In this document: piece by piece, positions 1 to 7,867 of the stretch
Position numbering within the stretch: the first letter of the stretch is position 1
Layout of the letters: each line of letters opens with the position of its first letter
Assembly (NCBI RefSeq): GCF_000741535.1
Contig: NZ_JGYQ01000007.1
Span: forward strand, 496,001-560,000
DNA length: 64,000 nt
Direction: 5' to 3'
DNA from: Bifidobacterium boum
GTDB lineage: Bacteria > Actinomycetota > Actinomycetes > Actinomycetales > Bifidobacteriaceae
Translations under genes and position numbers: made by a program
The notes under the pieces: model-generated
The model's database searches: none
Told to the model about the DNA's origin: nothing
Seen by the model: the letters and a program-made list of their open reading frames with translations, nothing else

Positions 1-830
1 CGCATATGTGTGTACTTCGATGCCTGATACCGTGAGCAGTGTTGTTGGAATTTCGCGGGGCGTACTCGCAGTCTCGGGTATATTCGCACCCTGACAACGC
101 ACATGCAGTCCGGGAAATACTACAGTCAAACGAGATACACGCTCTCCGATGCCACAGACAGGCAAGATACCGGTATCAGCCCCGGTACGAACCGCGGATG
201 ATCACGATCGGCACGCTTGCATCCGATCCAGTCATACGCCTGCACTCTCGATATCATCTATTGCACTGAACCGCACAGACCCGCTGCATCCCAAGGTATG
301 GGCGCGATTCGAATGTGCCGGATCCTGTATGCCAAGACATGCGCCACATGCCGGATGGGAGACATATTGCCTTGCGCATTCGCCGACCTTTGCACAGATG
401 TATGCCCGGACATGCATAAGTCGCCAGATGCTGGACGGCGCCTTCGTTATGCAGCTTCATCCCCCGGATTACGCAGACCACGACATACGGAACGCTCCGA
501 ATGCCATGGCGTTATGCCAGTGTTCGGCGCATTCCGCAGGATTGTGTATGCCACGGCATACAGAACAGACAGGGCACCAAACGCCGGCTCAATCCCGCGC
601 AGCACCGCCGCACACACAGTATTCAATAACCGAAACCCCGCATCCGGCAGAGATATCATTCCGCTGTTCGGGATACGGGGCACTGGACACGGCCGACGGC
701 CGGCATCTCTCACATTCAACGGCTGCTACAGTCACCGTTCATTTCCGCCGACGGCGTCGAAGATGAACATATCGATGACAGCGCTGATACCGAGAATGCC
801 GAATATCCGGCGCTTGCTCCGCCGTGTCGG
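1..830. other. No gene supported; palindrome-rich intergenic DNA
   Basis: Several overlapping open frames cross this stretch on both strands. None shows a recognisable domain, a convincing ribosome binding site or biased codon use, and their translations are rich in Cys, His, Arg and Pro, as expected for shadow frames. Short palindromes recur, for example GTATGCC-AC-GGCATAC at 546-561. The words ATGCC and GGCAT are repeated many times. It may hold degraded sequence. The left neighbour lies outside the window. Confidence 0.5.
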
Positions 831-832
831 GC

Positions 833-877
833 GCGAGGCTCGGCTCGAGACTTGGCGGAGCGCGAACCGAGCCTCGC
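833..877 (-). terminator. Hairpin downstream of the lipoprotein gene
   Basis: A perfect 11-bp stem (833-843 with 867-877, GCGAGGCTCGG / CCGAGCCTCGC) lies just past the stop codon of the leftward lipoprotein gene. No clear U-run follows, so it may act as an RNA-stabilising or Rho-assisted 3' end rather than a classical intrinsic terminator. Confidence 0.45.
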
Positions 878-891
878 TGATGCGTTCACAT

Positions 892-1314
892 TCAGTGGTG
901 GCAGCAATCGCCGTCCATATCCATTGATGATGAAGACGCAGACGGGGATGCCGAAGCATCTGGCGATGCACTGGATGAAGGCTGCCCGCTTCCGCCATGC
1001 ATATTGTCCATGGAGCTGTCCGGAGCCTTCGCGGCGGTGTCCGAGTCAGTGCCGTCTTCTGGTTGTGACGATTCGCTTGCAGAATCAGCGGCATCATTCG
1101 CTTCGTGCCCGCTCTGTGTAGCGGACTGGCTCGTCGAACCGCCCGCATTCCCATCCAGGACAACCGCGCTGTCCGCGGAACCGCAGCCTGCCACCGTTGC
1201 CAGCGATATGCTGCACAGGGCCGATACGGTAATCCGAACCGCCCACCGGCCCTTCAGGCCACGCCGATCCCTTGATATCAACCGCACTTGAGTTTGCGAG
1301 GGTGTTGTCATCAT
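892..1314 (-). CDS. Small lipoprotein with Asp/Met/Cys/His tail
   Basis: This 140-residue protein has a lipoprotein signal: a hydrophobic stretch followed by the lipobox VAGC near residues 41-44, so the mature chain should be lipid-anchored outside the membrane. The rest is low complexity, rich in Ser, Ala, Asp and Gly, and ends in MDMDGDCCHH, a cluster of possible metal ligands (a DNMH motif sits about 40 residues earlier). The start is set by AAGGAGAGAA directly before a double ATG. It follows the M20 amidohydrolase on the same strand by 77 nt and is probably the last gene of the sulfonate-type importer operon. No family is recognised. A metal-binding or thiol-related role is only an inference from the tail. 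Confidence 0.7.
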   Translation of the reverse strand: MMTTPSQTQVRLISRDRRGLKGRWAVRITVSALCSISLATVAGCGSADSAVVLDGNAGGSTSQSATQSGHEANDAADSASESSQPEDGTDSDTAAKAPDSSMDNMHGGSGQPSSSASPDASASPSASSSSMDMDGDCCHH

Positions 1315-1391
1315 TTCTCTCCTTGCTCGCCAATCACATTGAGTCCCGTCACAAGCGTGCAGATATAATCCGCAAACGCTCGCCCGAATTC

Positions 1392-2741
1392 CTAGAACGT
1401 GCTGATGAACTGTTGCAATACGCCTTGCCCGAATTTCAAAGCATCGACCGGCACATGCTCATCCACACCGTGGAAGTTCCCGATGACGTCGAAGCCCTCC
1501 GGCACCCGCAATGGGATGAACCCGCACACCTCGATATCCGGATTGATCTTCAATACCGCCTTGCTATCCGTGCCCCCCGACGACAGGAACGGCACGACTA
1601 CAGCATCCGGATCAACTTGCTGCAACGTGTGTTCAATCGCTGTGAACAACTCGCCGTGCACATCGGTCACGTACCCGCGGCTGCGATGGATTTTCTCCAC
1701 GCTCACGTCAGGCCCGGCAAGCTCACGCAACCGTTGCAGCAGCGTGTCCTCCTGCCCCGGCAGCGCTCTTCCGTCAATCAGAGCGGTCGCCTTCGCCGGC
1801 ACGATATTGACCGTGCTTCCGGCATCGATCGACGTGACGTTGAACGTGTTGCGCACCGAAGACGCAACCCACGGCCTGGACGGGCCGGTGCGGTCAATCA
1901 GTGCAGCCGTATCGTATTCCTCCTGCCGGCCTTCCGCTGATTGGACGATATCCTGCAGACGATTCACCAGCAGTCGTCCGACTTGACCGGCATCGGCTGG
2001 CCACGAGTAGTCGGCGATTCTGGCCGCGGCTTTCGCGATTTTTACGACGGCGTTATCACCGTTGATTTGCGAACCGTGCGATTGCACGCCCTGAGCGTTG
2101 AGCCGGAACCATTGTGTGCCTTTTTCGCCGACCTGCACATAGTAGACGCGATGCCCGTCCACGTATCCGCCGAATCCTCCGGTCTCACTGATGATGGCGC
2201 CAACACGGTCAAACCATTCAGGGTGATGTTGTGCAATCCATTCTGATCCTTGGAAGCCCCCCGCTTCCTCATCGGCGAATAGAATGAAACGCACCGGCCT
2301 GCGCGGTTTGCTCCCGGAACGGAGAATCGCACGCAACGCCGCCAGTGACATGCCGACCATGTCCTTCATATCGATTGCACCGCGTCCCCAGACACTTTCC
2401 ACCCCATCGGCATCAGGGTGAATGTCGCCGCCGAGCGGGTCAACACTCCAATCTTCAACGCGCGCAGGCACCGTGTCCAAATGCCCGTGAACGAGCAGCA
2501 CCGGCAAATCGGGATTCTCCCCCGGAATGTCCGCGATCAGATTGGTGCGTCCCGGAGCGCTGTCCACAAGCGTGGAGTCGATGCCTACTTCGGCGAGCTT
2601 GCCTGCCACCCATTGTGCGGCTTCGGTTTCACGCGCACGGCCATCCCCCGCGTTCTGCGTGTCAAATTGAATCAGACGTGAGGTGAATGCCACAGCTTCC
2701 TGCTGCGCCTGATTATCTGCGTCTGTCACATGCTGCACCAT
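1392..2741 (-). CDS. M20-family metallo-amidohydrolase / dipeptidase
   Basis: This 449-residue protein is of the M20/ArgE/DapE/CPG2 family of di-zinc enzymes that cleave peptide or N-acyl bonds. Visible motifs are HGHLDT (residues 85-90, first zinc ligand H87 and catalytic D89), GRGAIDMKD (bridging D124) and DEEAGG (catalytic E158, zinc ligand E159), plus a late SSGGTDS segment. The ATG at 2741 is chosen because AAGGAGGA lies 5 nt upstream and the ATPase stop codon is 1 nt away, which indicates translational coupling. A longer upstream frame into the ATPase gene is rejected. Its place at the end of an SsuABC-like importer operon suggests that it deconjugates an imported compound, for instance a Cys- or taurine-containing dipeptide or N-acyl derivative. 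The substrate is unknown. Confidence 0.88.
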   Translation of the reverse strand: MVQHVTDADNQAQQEAVAFTSRLIQFDTQNAGDGRARETEAAQWVAGKLAEVGIDSTLVDSAPGRTNLIADIPGENPDLPVLLVHGHLDTVPARVEDWSVDPLGGDIHPDADGVESVWGRGAIDMKDMVGMSLAALRAILRSGSKPRRPVRFILFADEEAGGFQGSEWIAQHHPEWFDRVGAIISETGGFGGYVDGHRVYYVQVGEKGTQWFRLNAQGVQSHGSQINGDNAVVKIAKAAARIADYSWPADAGQVGRLLVNRLQDIVQSAEGRQEEYDTAALIDRTGPSRPWVASSVRNTFNVTSIDAGSTVNIVPAKATALIDGRALPGQEDTLLQRLRELAGPDVSVEKIHRSRGYVTDVHGELFTAIEHTLQQVDPDAVVVPFLSSGGTDSKAVLKINPDIEVCGFIPLRVPEGFDVIGNFHGVDEHVPVDALKFGQGVLQQFISTF

Positions 2742-2742
2742 A

Positions 2743-3654
2743 TCAATCCTCCTTTTTCGCGGTGTCCCAGCCTGAAACCGTCGCCGGTTCTTGGACTGAA
2801 GCGGCCACGGCAGCGCTATTCCCGGCATGTACCTCGTGTGCGTCGAAATGCAATTTCTTCAAGAGCTGCTTGCGGTAAGCGGCGAATTCGTCTGACACGC
2901 GGTCACGCGCATCAAGCGCGATCGGCACGATTTCCTTGATTCGTCCAGGACGCGGCGTCATGATTACGACGCGGCTTCCCAGATAAATCGCCTCATCCAC
3001 ATCGTGCGTCACCAGAATCATCGTCATGTGGTACTGCTCCCAGATGTCGAGCAAACGATCTTGCAAATCGGCACGGGTGAATGAATCCAAGGCACCCATC
3101 GGCTCGTCGAGCAGCAGCACGTCTGGATGGTCGATCAGCGCACGCGCAATCGCCACTCGCTGTGCCATGCCGCCGGAAATCTGATGCGGATACGCCTGCT
3201 CGAATCCACGCAGACCGACCATATCGATATATCTGGCGACATCGGCCTTCCGCTCCCGGTAAATGCCTTGCGCTTTCAATCCGAACGCGATATTTTCCTC
3301 CACGGTCAGCCACGGGAACAGACTGCCCTGCTGAAACACGTAGCCGCGCTTGGGATTCGGCCCCTCAATCGGCTCTCCGGCAAGGCTCAGCGTTCCGTCT
3401 TGGGGTTTGTCAAGTCCGGCGATCAGCCGCAACAACGTGGTCTTGCCACATCCCGATGGACCGATAATCGACACAAGTTCACCCGGAAATATCGACAGAC
3501 TCACATCCGACAACGCATGGACGATGCTTCCGTCCGGAGCTGTGAATTCACGTGAAACATGCTCGATGGACAACTCAGGATTCACGCCATGAGGCGCGTC
3601 CGCCGGCGTCCGATCACTGTTGCCGGCGGTATGTTCAAGTTCAATGGCGCTCAT
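2743..3654 (-). CDS. ABC importer ATPase, SsuB/TauB-like
   Basis: This is the nucleotide-binding subunit of a nitrate/sulfonate/taurine-type ABC importer (303 residues). It has Walker A GPSGCGKTT, Q-loop region YVFQQGSLFPW, signature SGGMAQRVAIARAL, Walker B VLLLDEPMGALD and a switch histidine in LVTHDVDEA, all typical of SsuB/TauB/NrtD. The ATG at 3654 overlaps the permease stop by 4 nt (ATGA), so the longer open frame is not used. It works at the inner face of the membrane with the permease at 3651-4751 and the binding lipoprotein at 4860-5909. The sulfur setting (metY, metK and metB nearby) makes a sulfonate or other organosulfur substrate likely, but sequence alone does not exclude thiamine-precursor or nitrate-type substrates. 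Confidence 0.9.
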   Translation of the reverse strand: MSAIELEHTAGNSDRTPADAPHGVNPELSIEHVSREFTAPDGSIVHALSDVSLSIFPGELVSIIGPSGCGKTTLLRLIAGLDKPQDGTLSLAGEPIEGPNPKRGYVFQQGSLFPWLTVEENIAFGLKAQGIYRERKADVARYIDMVGLRGFEQAYPHQISGGMAQRVAIARALIDHPDVLLLDEPMGALDSFTRADLQDRLLDIWEQYHMTMILVTHDVDEAIYLGSRVVIMTPRPGRIKEIVPIALDARDRVSDEFAAYRKQLLKKLHFDAHEVHAGNSAAVAASVQEPATVSGWDTAKKED

Positions 3655-4751
3655 CGTACGAGTCCCTTCTGCCAACGCAGCACACGGCCGCGAACCACTT
3701 CGATAATCTTCATAATCAGGGAGAACAGGATTGCCATCACGACAATCGCCGCGAGAATCTTGTAGTAGGAGGACCACGCCTTTGCCTGATCGATGTAATA
3801 GCCCAAGCCGCCAGGCTGTCCCATCATCTCGGAAATCACCAAGGTGAGGAACGACAGGCTGTTCGCCATGCCGATGCCCGTAAAAATGCTGGGGGTCGCA
3901 TTCGGAATGGCCACGTGGAACAGAATGTACGGCGTAGATGCACCAAGGGTTCGCGCCGCTTCGACCAGCATTTTCGGCGTACTTTTAATACCTTGTGCGG
4001 TCAGGAAAGCGACCGGGAACCAAGAAGCGATAACCAGCAGGAACACGGCGGCGGCAAAGGGAGTCGGCATCAAGGTCAGAGCGAACGGCATCCATGCGAC
4101 CGACGGGATGACACCCGTGATTTTCAACACCGGGAACACCCAGTAATACGCTTTGTCGAACCAGCCGATCAGCACACCGGTGACTACGCCCAGCACTACT
4201 CCGACTATGAACCCGGCAATGAACAGACGCGTCGAATACAAGGTGTTCAGCACGATATACCCGCCATCGGTAACGAAAGCTTCAAGGACTTTCGCCGGCC
4301 CCGGGAAGAACGGCTGAGGCAAGGTCTGGAGTTTTGTACCGGCGATATCCCACAAGGCGAGCGCAATACCCATAGCGAATCTGAACGGAGCCCGGCTGCG
4401 GTAATATGCGCGCTTCTGCGCACTTCTGAGATCAACGATACCTGCCAGCGCATAGGCAATGGCAAGAATAACCAGCAGTCCACGGTAAGCTTCCTGCCCA
4501 GTGAGCAGGAATATCCACAATTCGCCTTCCGTAAAGGTCACCGGCGCAATCTGCGGGAAGAACACACTCACCAGTTCCGCGATGAGAAACCCGCCGATAG
4601 TGAACACGACAGTCAACGGATATGGCAGGACAAAGACGCGCCGGCTGCCAGCTTCCCCGCCCCGGGTATTGGCGCCCGAAGCATTGGCGCGTGCCAATCG
4701 ATCCGCACGCACTGCAGGTGGCACGGTCAGGTCTGTTATCAAACTACTCAT
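3651..4751 (-). CDS. ABC importer permease, SsuC/TauC-like
   Basis: This 366-residue integral membrane protein of the BPD_transp_1 superfamily has an extended N-terminal half with extra hydrophobic segments (around residues 45-70 and 85-105) before the usual six-helix core. The cytoplasmic EAA loop is visible as EAARTLGASTPYILFHVAIP, where the ATPase docks. Family members are usually 250-280 residues, so the N-terminal extension of roughly 100 residues is notable. AAAGGAAAG precedes the ATG at 4751. It is transcribed with the binding protein upstream and overlaps the ATPase gene downstream. Confidence 0.88.
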   Translation of the reverse strand: MSSLITDLTVPPAVRADRLARANASGANTRGGEAGSRRVFVLPYPLTVVFTIGGFLIAELVSVFFPQIAPVTFTEGELWIFLLTGQEAYRGLLVILAIAYALAGIVDLRSAQKRAYYRSRAPFRFAMGIALALWDIAGTKLQTLPQPFFPGPAKVLEAFVTDGGYIVLNTLYSTRLFIAGFIVGVVLGVVTGVLIGWFDKAYYWVFPVLKITGVIPSVAWMPFALTLMPTPFAAAVFLLVIASWFPVAFLTAQGIKSTPKMLVEAARTLGASTPYILFHVAIPNATPSIFTGIGMANSLSFLTLVISEMMGQPGGLGYYIDQAKAWSSYYKILAAIVVMAILFSLIMKIIEVVRGRVLRWQKGLVR

Positions 4752-4859
4752 GTGTATTCGCTTTCCTTTGACGGCCTGATGCGCGCCGACGCCTCATGGG
4801 TGCCGGCACGCCAGGTTGATGGCAGCGCCGGATTCGGTCAAACCGGCGTACGCCGTGGA

Positions 4860-5909
4860 TTACAAATCGATCTTCTGGTAAATCGTGTTCGCCAGCTTGG
4901 TCGTGTCATTGGTCTTGAGGAAGCCAATCGTCTTGAGCTGCTCGGTGAAGTACTGCACATCGCTCTTGATGGCCGCATCCTCGTTGTCCTCGACCTTGTA
5001 GTCATAGTCTTTGAACAACTTGGTCGCCAGCGTGACATCGGTGATCGAGGAATACTTCTTCTCTGCGATGATCTTCGCCGCCTGCTGTGGGTGAGCCGCA
5101 ATGTAATTACGGGCTTTGTTCAACGCACGGAGAATAGCGGCCATCTCTTCAGGCTTCTCCTTGATGATCTTGTTCGAGCCATACAGGAAGCAGCAGAAAT
5201 GCTTGGCGAAAGTCGGGTCAGAACCCAAATCGAAGATGATATCGACCGTGCCCTTCTGTTCCTCAACCGTCGGCAGCGGATCCCACAACGCAGCGGCATC
5301 GATATCGCCGTTCTGCAACGCCTGGAACTCGAGGCTCGAATCGTCATACGGCAGGTAGGTCACATCGCTGTTGTTCTGGTCGACGCTCAAACCCGCCTGG
5401 CCAAGCCACATGTTCGCAGCCATGTATGGGGTGCCGCCGATTTCGTCAACGCCGATTTTCTTGCCCTTGAGATCCTTGGCGGTTTTGATGCTGGAGCCCT
5501 TCTTCACTGCGATCTTGATGCATCCCTTATGCAACGCACCGACAACACTTGCCGAAACGCCTTCCTCAATCGAAGGGAAGAACTGGAAGTCTCCATTCGT
5601 CACCGGGAAACGGCCTGAATCAAGACCGACCTTGCGAGTCTCCGCATCCGCCGTCACCAGCTTCGCGTTGATACCCTCAGCTTTGAAATACCCCAGTTCA
5701 AGAGCGATGGCGATTGGCGAACTGCACAACGAACTTGACTTGGGGAACTCGATGGTCCCGTATTTGTATGTAGTGCTCGTGGCTTTCGCGCTACCGCTTG
5801 CCGACGATGATCCAGATGTCTTGACGCTGCATGCGTCAAAGGCGAACACGGCGATCAGTGTGCATAGGATCGCCGCGCCTTTGACAACGCGTCCGTGGAT
5901 GTTCAACAT
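4860..5909 (-). CDS. ABC importer substrate-binding lipoprotein, SsuA/NMT1-like
   Basis: This 349-residue extracytoplasmic binding protein has a signal peptide ending in a lipobox-like FDAC (Cys27), then a Ser/Ala-rich linker. The fold region resembles NMT1/SsuA/TauA proteins: a KGSSIKTAKDLKGKKIGV segment near residue 140 and a DAAALWDPLP motif near 210, seen in proteins that bind sulfonates, nitrate or pyrimidine thiamine precursors. AAGGAG lies 5 nt before the ATG. It is the first gene of the importer operon, about 65-125 nt downstream of the promoter element shared with metB. Sulfur-compound uptake is inferred from genomic context; the ligand is not determined. Confidence 0.85.
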   Translation of the reverse strand: MLNIHGRVVKGAAILCTLIAVFAFDACSVKTSGSSSASGSAKATSTTYKYGTIEFPKSSSLCSSPIAIALELGYFKAEGINAKLVTADAETRKVGLDSGRFPVTNGDFQFFPSIEEGVSASVVGALHKGCIKIAVKKGSSIKTAKDLKGKKIGVDEIGGTPYMAANMWLGQAGLSVDQNNSDVTYLPYDDSSLEFQALQNGDIDAAALWDPLPTVEEQKGTVDIIFDLGSDPTFAKHFCCFLYGSNKIIKEKPEEMAAILRALNKARNYIAAHPQQAAKIIAEKKYSSITDVTLATKLFKDYDYKVEDNEDAAIKSDVQYFTEQLKTIGFLKTNDTTKLANTIYQKIDL

Positions 5910-5974
5910 GTGTACTCCTTGATTCTCCGCTGCGGTTGATATGACCGTGATGGTCCGGCCATCCGCATTAGCCT

Positions 5975-6032
5975 CGAACCTAATTCACGCCGTACGCCAG
6001 AGGCAAGGCGAACGGCATACAAGATGCTTATA
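5975..6032 (-). promoter_or_regulatory. Shared sulfur promoter/operator element (importer copy)
   Basis: Read on the minus strand, this contains TATAAGCATCTTGTATG, then TTGCCT (6001-6006, possible -35), an 18-nt gap and TAGGTT (5977-5982, possible -10) within ATTAGGTTCG. The metB upstream region (12338-12395) has the same blocks, TATAAGYATCNNGTATG, CTTGNNTCTG and ATTAGGTTCG, with exactly the same spacing. The likely reading is a sigma-70-type promoter with an upstream activator or repressor site. A structured RNA is less likely because the blocks extend upstream of the probable start site. Confidence 0.5.
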
Positions 6033-6246
6033 GGGAGTTCAAAAGCCGTTGCCCTCAGCGAACAGGGACCCCGCTATAGAACCGGGTTATGGAATCGCAC
6101 AATAAACATGTTGAACCCGAGATATGCGTGTCCGCCGATCCGAAGATAGCGTTGATGACACCCCTGCGAGGCATCGGAGCACAGTATCGACTCGCAGCAT
6201 CGAACGCAACAGGCTGAACCGAACGTCCAGCCGGCAAGGAGATCAC

Positions 6247-7665
6247 ATGGGAAGCATCGACAGCACCACCGACAGGCATGTCACGGCGGATACCAGCAAC
6301 GACATCACGAACGGCGAAGAGTTCGCCACGCGGCAACTGCATGCTGGCTATGACGCTCCAACACATCTGGACTCGAGTTCAGTGCCTATTTATGCGACTG
6401 CAGGATACGACCTGCGCAATGCGACACGCGGGTCACGCGCCGCCAACGGTTTGGAACCGGGCACCCACTTGTATTCCAGAGTCGGTAATCCCACGCCGGA
6501 AGTGCTTGAGTCACGGCTTGCGTCCTTGGATGGCGGCGTCGCCGCGGTCGCATTCTCCTCCGGCATGGCAGCGATCAGCTCCACCATTCTCACGCTTGCC
6601 GACCATGGCGGGCGAATCGTCTCAACCCGTGACCTGTACGGCGGTACGTTTGATTTCATCAACAATCTGCTGCCGGCACTCGGTGTAGGCGTAGATTACG
6701 TAGACAAAGTCGATGACGAGGATCAGCTTGAAGCGGCAATCGGCCCGGATACCCGTCTTGTCTTCTTGGAAAGCGTGTCAAACCCGACCACACGGATCAC
6801 CGATATCGATCGCGTCGCAGAAATCGCCCATCGGCATGGCGTCGCCGTCGTCGTGGACAACACGCTGCCTACGCCTTACCTGTTCCGTCCAATTGAGCAC
6901 GGCGCGGATATTGTCGTCTACTCCACCACAAAAGCGATCAACGGGCACGGCAACGCCGTCGGCGGTGCGGTCGTCGACGCCGGACGGCTCGACTACGGTC
7001 CGGACAACACCGTACGCGATGAGACTCAGTCCGCCCAAGACGCTGCAACACCGCGTTACCCGCAGCTCAACTCCTTCGTGCACAACATCAGCGATGAAGC
7101 GCACGGGCAACGCCGCAGTTTCGTGGATGCATACGGGCGTAAGGCATTCATCCAACGGCTGCGGTTGAAGTATCTGCGGCTGCTCGGCGCTGAGCCGGGA
7201 CCGTTCGAAAGCTACCTGACCTTGCAAGGCTTGGAAACGCTGGATGTCAGGCTCGACCGCGCTGTTTCGAATACACTCACCGTCGCCCGGTTCCTCGAGG
7301 CCCATCCCCATGTCACGCGTGTCGACTACGCGGGATTGCCGGACTCGCCGGACCATGCGCTCGCAGAGCGTGATTATCCGCGTGGCGTCGGTACGGTGCT
7401 CGCATTCACGCTCGAAGGCGGTGTCAAGCAGGCGAACGCCTTCATCGATGCGACCCAAGTGTTCACCTATCTGACGAATATCGGTGATTCCAAATCGTTG
7501 ATCGTTGATCCCGCACGAACCACCCACCGCGAATTCAATGCGGATCAGCAGCGTGCCATCGGCGTGGAACCGACCACTATCCGCCTGTCCATCGGGTTGG
7601 AAGATTCGCAGGATCTTATCGCCGACCTGGAACGCGGATTCCGCGCCGTGTACGGCGAGGAATGA
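6247..7665 (+). CDS. metY: O-acetylhomoserine sulfhydrylase family (MetY-type) PLP enzyme
   Basis: This 472-residue enzyme belongs to the Cys/Met-metabolism PLP family (fold type I). The PLP lysine is K229 in YSTTKAINGHG, the phosphate-binding SSGMA is near 104-108, and D204 in VVVDNT contacts the pyridine nitrogen. The length and the extra segment at about residues 265-330 fit O-acetyl-/O-succinylhomoserine sulfhydrylases, which add sulfide (or methanethiol) to an activated homoserine, better than the shorter cystathionine synthases. AAGGAG precedes the ATG at 6247, so the longer open frame from 6124 is rejected. It is divergent from the sulfonate-type importer and followed by a methyltransferase and metK, giving direct sulfur capture into homocysteine and then SAM. 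Exact acyl-donor specificity is not readable. Confidence 0.85.
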   Translation: MGSIDSTTDRHVTADTSNDITNGEEFATRQLHAGYDAPTHLDSSSVPIYATAGYDLRNATRGSRAANGLEPGTHLYSRVGNPTPEVLESRLASLDGGVAAVAFSSGMAAISSTILTLADHGGRIVSTRDLYGGTFDFINNLLPALGVGVDYVDKVDDEDQLEAAIGPDTRLVFLESVSNPTTRITDIDRVAEIAHRHGVAVVVDNTLPTPYLFRPIEHGADIVVYSTTKAINGHGNAVGGAVVDAGRLDYGPDNTVRDETQSAQDAATPRYPQLNSFVHNISDEAHGQRRSFVDAYGRKAFIQRLRLKYLRLLGAEPGPFESYLTLQGLETLDVRLDRAVSNTLTVARFLEAHPHVTRVDYAGLPDSPDHALAERDYPRGVGTVLAFTLEGGVKQANAFIDATQVFTYLTNIGDSKSLIVDPARTTHREFNADQQRAIGVEPTTIRLSIGLEDSQDLIADLERGFRAVYGEE

Positions 7666-7796
7666 CGGCAAGCAGATGATGTTGTGGCGAGCTCTGGGGG
7701 CAACGGCGGCATCCATATGCCGGATTCCCCGTCACAGAGCAGCGCCATCGATGAGCTCGCCGCCCATACAACGACCGTCTACATAACCGGCAACGC

Positions 7797-7853
7797 CAAT
7801 GTCAACCAACGAACAATCAGACCAATAACCAACCAATAACCAACCACAATAAC
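7797..7853 (+). other. G-depleted CAA/CCAA-rich leader of the methyltransferase gene
   Basis: Almost no G occurs on the plus strand, and the unit ACCAATAACCA is repeated twice within a run of AAC/CAA words. The transcript here should be unfolded, like a Rho-loading or translation-enhancer leader. A comparable G-poor leader precedes metB on the other strand (about 12240-12297). Confidence 0.4.
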
Positions 7854-7867
7854 AAGGAGAGAACACC

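Noticed and set aside
149..927. Overlapping frames of about 200-240 residues at the left edge
   Set aside because: Cys/His/Arg/Pro-rich, mutually overlapping, no start signals or domains.
3552..5618. 688-residue open frame on the plus strand
   Set aside because: Antisense to the importer ATPase, permease and binding protein, which carry clear motifs.
5941..6060. SAM riboswitch upstream of the importer operon
   Set aside because: No SAM-I, SAM-II or SAM-IV core could be recognised, and the conserved blocks are better explained as promoter plus operator.
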